A DNA stretch of 7,371 nt from Candidatus Kaiserbacteria bacterium (GTDB lineage: Bacteria; Patescibacteriota; Minisyncoccia; Phycocordibacterales; UBA918). The notes beneath the pieces are model-generated. The model saw nothing but the letters and a program-made list of their open reading frames with translations. It ran no database searches and was not told the DNA's origin. Positions 4,869 to 7,371 of this stretch are shown here, in pieces (position 1 is the stretch's first letter; every line of letters begins with the position of its first letter). A program made the translations under genes and the position numbers. The stretch is taken from contig SKHJ01000054.1 in the NCBI GenBank assembly GCA_007116965.1, positions 1-7,371 of the forward strand. Direction: 5' to 3'.

Positions 4869-7229
4869 ATGTATAAGCACATTCGTTTTTTCAAAGATAT
4901 TACTATTAATGATGTCCCGCAGGTAGGTGGTAAGAACGCGTCCTTGGGGGAGATGTATCGTTTACTAACTCCGAAAGGGGTCAATCTGCCAAATGGCTTC
5001 AGCACCACCGCTGATAGTTACTACTATTTCTTGGATAGTGCTGGTATCCGCGACGAGGTAACCAAGGCGCTCGAGGGTTTGGACATTCAAGATATTCGTA
5101 ACTTGCAAGAGCACGGGAAGCGGGTCCGCGAGATCATTCTCAACGCTGAGCTACCGAAAGATATGGAAGATGAGATCCGTGCCGGTTACCAGGCCCTGTG
5201 TGATGAACTCGGGTTTCCTGACCTGGTGGTAGCGGTCCGCTCTTCAGCCACTGCAGAAGACCTGCCCAACGCCTCTTTTGCGGGTCAACAGGAGACCTAC
5301 CTCAACATTAGCGGAATAGAAAACGTGCTCGAGTCGGCCAGGAAATGTATCGCTTCACTCTTCACCGACCGCGCTATCGTCTATCGTGAAGAGAACGGCT
5401 TCAGTCATATGCAAGTAGCGCTGGCCGTCGGTATCCAGCAAATGGTGGCCGTGCGCTCAGAAGCCGCAGGTATTATGTTTACGCTTGATACCGAGTCTGG
5501 TTTCCGCGACGCAGTGGTCATCAACTCTATTTATGGTCTCGGCGAAAATATTGTGCAAGGTCGAGTCAGCCCCGACGAGTTTACCGTCTTCAAGCCGACT
5601 GGCGCTATCCTTAAGAAACGCCTAGGAGCCAAGCGACTCAAGATGATTCCGATCGAGAACAGCGAGACGGCCAACGTCGACGTACCCGAAGAAGATCAGC
5701 ACCGCTACTCCATCACCGACGAGCAGGTCAAGACCTTGGCTGGGTGGGGGATGATTATTGAAGAGCATTATGGCAAACCGATGGACATCGAGTGGGCGCT
5801 GGATGAGGACTTTGGTACCCTTTATATCGTACAGGCCCGTCCCGAGACCGTGCAGTCACAAAAGAACCCGAATGTAATCGAGGAGTACCGCCGTACCGAA
5901 GATGGCGAAGTGATCCTTACCGGCGTCAGCGTTGGTAACAAGATCGGTACTGGCCGCGCCAAGGTCATCGAGGACCTCAAAGATATTGATACCTTCAACC
6001 AAGGTGACGTGCTCGTCACCACGATGACCGACCCCGACTGGGTGCCGATTATGAAGCGTGCCGCCGCCATCGTCACCAACAAAGGTGGACGCACCTGCCA
6101 CGCCGCTATTGTCTCGCGAGAGCTTGGTATTCCGTGTATTGTCGGTACCGATTGTGCTACTGAGCGTATCGCTAACGACACGGAAGTGACCGTCAGCTGT
6201 GTTGAGGGTGACGAGGGCAAGGTCTACCGCGGTATTCTCAAGTACGAGGTCATTACTACCGACGTCTCTGGCCTGACCCGCCCAGAGACCAAGATGATGA
6301 TGAATATCGGCTCACCCGAACACGCCTTCGTCTACGCCCAGATCCCCAATGATGGGGTAGGACTAGCGCGCGAAGAGTTTATCATCGACGCGCATATCAA
6401 GATTCACCCGCTCGCCCTCCTGCATTTTGATTCACTGACCGATGAAGATGCTCGTCACCAGATTCACGAGCTGACCTTTGGCTACGCCAACAAGGCTGAT
6501 TACTTCGTCGATAAGTTGGCGGAAGGTATTGCTATCCTAGGCGCTGCTTTTTACCCCAAGGATGTCATCGTCCGTTTCAGTGACTTTAAGACCAACGAGT
6601 ACGCCAATCTGATTGGTGGGAAGCAGTTCGAGCCGATCGAGAACAACCCAATGATCGGTTGGCGCGGCGCCAGTCGCTACTACAGCGAGCAGTACCGCGA
6701 GGCCTTCAAGCTCGAATGTGTCGCTATGAAGCGAGTGCGTGACGAGATGGGACTGACTAACGTCAAAGCCATGGTTCCATTCTGTCGCGACCTCAACGAA
6801 GCAGACCAAGTCTTGGCAATTATGGCCGAGGCCGGACTGAAGCGTGGCGAGAATGGCTTTGAGGTCTACATGATGGTCGAGATACCAAGTAACGTCGTTC
6901 TGGCGCGTGACTTCGCCGAGCGCTTTGACGGCTTCTCCATTGGTAGTAACGACCTGACCCAGCTGACTCTTGGGGTCGATCGCGACAGTCATATTGTCGC
7001 CTCTGTCTACGATGAGAATAACGAAGCGGTCAAAGAGCTGATTCGGCAGACCATTGCCGTTGGTAAGGAGAAGGGTATTAAGGTCGGTATCTGTGGCCAG
7101 GGGCCGTCTGATAGTCCAGAGTTTGCCAAGTTCTTGGTCGAGGCTGGTATCGACAGTATGTCCTTGGCACCGGATACCATCGTCAAGACCACCATTGCCA
7201 CGAAGGAGATCGAAGCGGCCCGCTCGTAA
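4869..7229 (+). CDS. ppsA: Phosphoenolpyruvate synthase (pyruvate, water dikinase)
   Basis: This cytoplasmic enzyme interconverts pyruvate + ATP + water with PEP + AMP + phosphate. The protein is 786 aa, close to the ~792 aa of E. coli PpsA, and follows it almost end to end. The N-terminal ATP-grasp-type domain (1-~330) has QVGGKNASLGEM with K22, VRSSATAED (123-131), FAGQQET and a closing VQARPETV (321-328). The swivelling phosphohistidine domain has GGRTCHAAIVSRELGIP with H411; GGRTCHA marks PpsA, since pyruvate phosphate dikinase usually has GGMTSHA and ~880 aa. The C-terminal PEP/pyruvate barrel has SDFKTNEYANLIGG (571-584), EIPSN (671-675), GSNDLTQL (692-699) and C742 in GICGQGPSD. All catalytic residues are intact. 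ATG 4869 is preferred over TTG 4863 (two extra residues); neither has a Shine-Dalgarno. It lies 19 bp after the fusion gene, probably partly co-transcribed. No pyruvate kinase is in the window, so it might also run toward pyruvate, as proposed for some archaeal enzymes; that is inference. Confidence 0.96.
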   Translation: MYKHIRFFKDITINDVPQVGGKNASLGEMYRLLTPKGVNLPNGFSTTADSYYYFLDSAGIRDEVTKALEGLDIQDIRNLQEHGKRVREIILNAELPKDMEDEIRAGYQALCDELGFPDLVVAVRSSATAEDLPNASFAGQQETYLNISGIENVLESARKCIASLFTDRAIVYREENGFSHMQVALAVGIQQMVAVRSEAAGIMFTLDTESGFRDAVVINSIYGLGENIVQGRVSPDEFTVFKPTGAILKKRLGAKRLKMIPIENSETANVDVPEEDQHRYSITDEQVKTLAGWGMIIEEHYGKPMDIEWALDEDFGTLYIVQARPETVQSQKNPNVIEEYRRTEDGEVILTGVSVGNKIGTGRAKVIEDLKDIDTFNQGDVLVTTMTDPDWVPIMKRAAAIVTNKGGRTCHAAIVSRELGIPCIVGTDCATERIANDTEVTVSCVEGDEGKVYRGILKYEVITTDVSGLTRPETKMMMNIGSPEHAFVYAQIPNDGVGLAREEFIIDAHIKIHPLALLHFDSLTDEDARHQIHELTFGYANKADYFVDKLAEGIAILGAAFYPKDVIVRFSDFKTNEYANLIGGKQFEPIENNPMIGWRGASRYYSEQYREAFKLECVAMKRVRDEMGLTNVKAMVPFCRDLNEADQVLAIMAEAGLKRGENGFEVYMMVEIPSNVVLARDFAERFDGFSIGSNDLTQLTLGVDRDSHIVASVYDENNEAVKELIRQTIAVGKEKGIKVGICGQGPSDSPEFAKFLVEAGIDSMSLAPDTIVKTTIATKEIEAARS

Positions 7230-7249
7230 CAAATCCTCTCAACATTGAT

Positions 7250-7288
7250 AGCCCAAAAATTCCGCACAGCGGAATTTTTGGGCTTTAT
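7250..7288 (+). terminator. Strong intrinsic terminator after ppsA
   Basis: AGCCCAAAAATTCCGC (7250-7265) is perfectly inverted at 7269-7284 around the 3-nt loop ACA, giving a 16-bp stem followed by TTAT. It lies 20 bp after the ppsA stop and should end the fusion-ppsA transcript. The T-tail is short, but U-rich bases in the right arm add to it. Confidence 0.88.
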
Positions 7289-7298
7289 ACCTAGACAA

Positions 7299-7304
7299 TA
7301 TAAT
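7299..7304 (+). promoter_or_regulatory. Perfect -10 box (TATAAT) after the terminator
   Basis: TATAAT sits 11 bp after the ppsA terminator stem region and 9 nt before an ATG at 7314. Transcription would start about 7311. A -35 at normal spacing would fall within the terminator's right arm and does not match TTGACA. It marks the start of a new transcript running out of the window. Confidence 0.5.
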
Positions 7305-7313
7305 TTAGGCACG

Positions 7314-7371
7314 ATGTTTGACAATCGAGTAGGGTGCGCTAGGCTTAGCTTGGACAAAAAGTCACCACGCC
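7314..7371 (+). CDS. Possible start of a new gene, cut by the window edge
   Basis: ATG at 7314 opens a frame that stays open to the window end (19 codons, beginning MFDNRVGCARLS). The only support is its place 9 nt after a TATAAT box, matching the spacing at the other starts here. It is too short to identify. The transcript could instead be a non-coding RNA; I see no tmRNA, SRP or RNase P signature in these bases. Confidence 0.25.
   Translation, partial: MFDNRVGCARLSLDKKSPR

Noticed and set aside
4869..7229. Pyruvate, phosphate dikinase instead of PEP synthase
   Set aside because: Length is ~786 aa and the phosphohistidine motif is GGRTCHA, with PpsA-like sequence throughout; dikinase is longer and has GGMTSHA.
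6537..7232. 231-residue open frame on the minus strand
   Set aside because: It is fully antisense to the conserved barrel domain of ppsA; this is a codon-bias shadow with no family resemblance.
1..7371. CRISPR array or rRNA
   Set aside because: No regularly spaced direct repeats and no rRNA-like conserved segments were seen on either strand.

Overview
The window shows the right-hand end of an integrated mobile element (about 1-1800) joined to a chromosomal block of central-carbon genes (about 1801-7371). The two parts differ visibly: the left part is AT-rich, with A/T-rich codons and an integrase, while the right part is clearly GC-richer. The organism is a bacterium. I see no Shine-Dalgarno sequence before any start, no encoded CCA on the tRNA remnant, and a compact fermentative gene set. 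These would suit a small-genome lineage such as Candidate Phyla Radiation / Patescibacteria, but that is an inference and the window does not prove it.

Element side. The 3' part of an unrecognised gene (2-490) is followed by a gap with nested inverted repeats and a terminator-like hairpin. Then comes a full-length tyrosine recombinase (623-1561) with all catalytic residues, reading toward the boundary. An AT-rich stretch with phased TTTTATA repeats and an 11-bp inverted repeat leads to 1758-1798. There the anticodon loop, T-arm and 3' acceptor strand of a tRNA-Thr(GGU) occur without the 5' half. This is the footprint of integration into a tRNA anticodon loop; the intact tRNA-Thr should lie at the other, unseen, end of the element.

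Chromosomal side. Enolase (3139-1877, minus strand) diverges from a long + strand gene (3185-4849). That gene encodes a D-lactate-dehydrogenase-type D-2-hydroxyacid dehydrogenase joined in frame to a compact 2,3-bisphosphoglycerate-dependent phosphoglycerate mutase. Phosphoenolpyruvate synthase (4869-7229) follows after 19 bp and ends at a strong intrinsic terminator (7250-7288). Together the four activities cover 3-phosphoglycerate to 2-phosphoglycerate to PEP to pyruvate to lactate (or the reverse up to pyruvate/PEP), so the locus is a packaged lower-glycolysis and NADH-recycling module.

Two features stand out. The first is the dehydrogenase-mutase fusion, whose dehydrogenase half has Gln where the family's catalytic His should be. 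The second is a repeated promoter layout: a -10-like hexamer lies only 7-10 nt before each of four chromosomal starts, with no ribosome binding site, which suggests leaderless transcripts.
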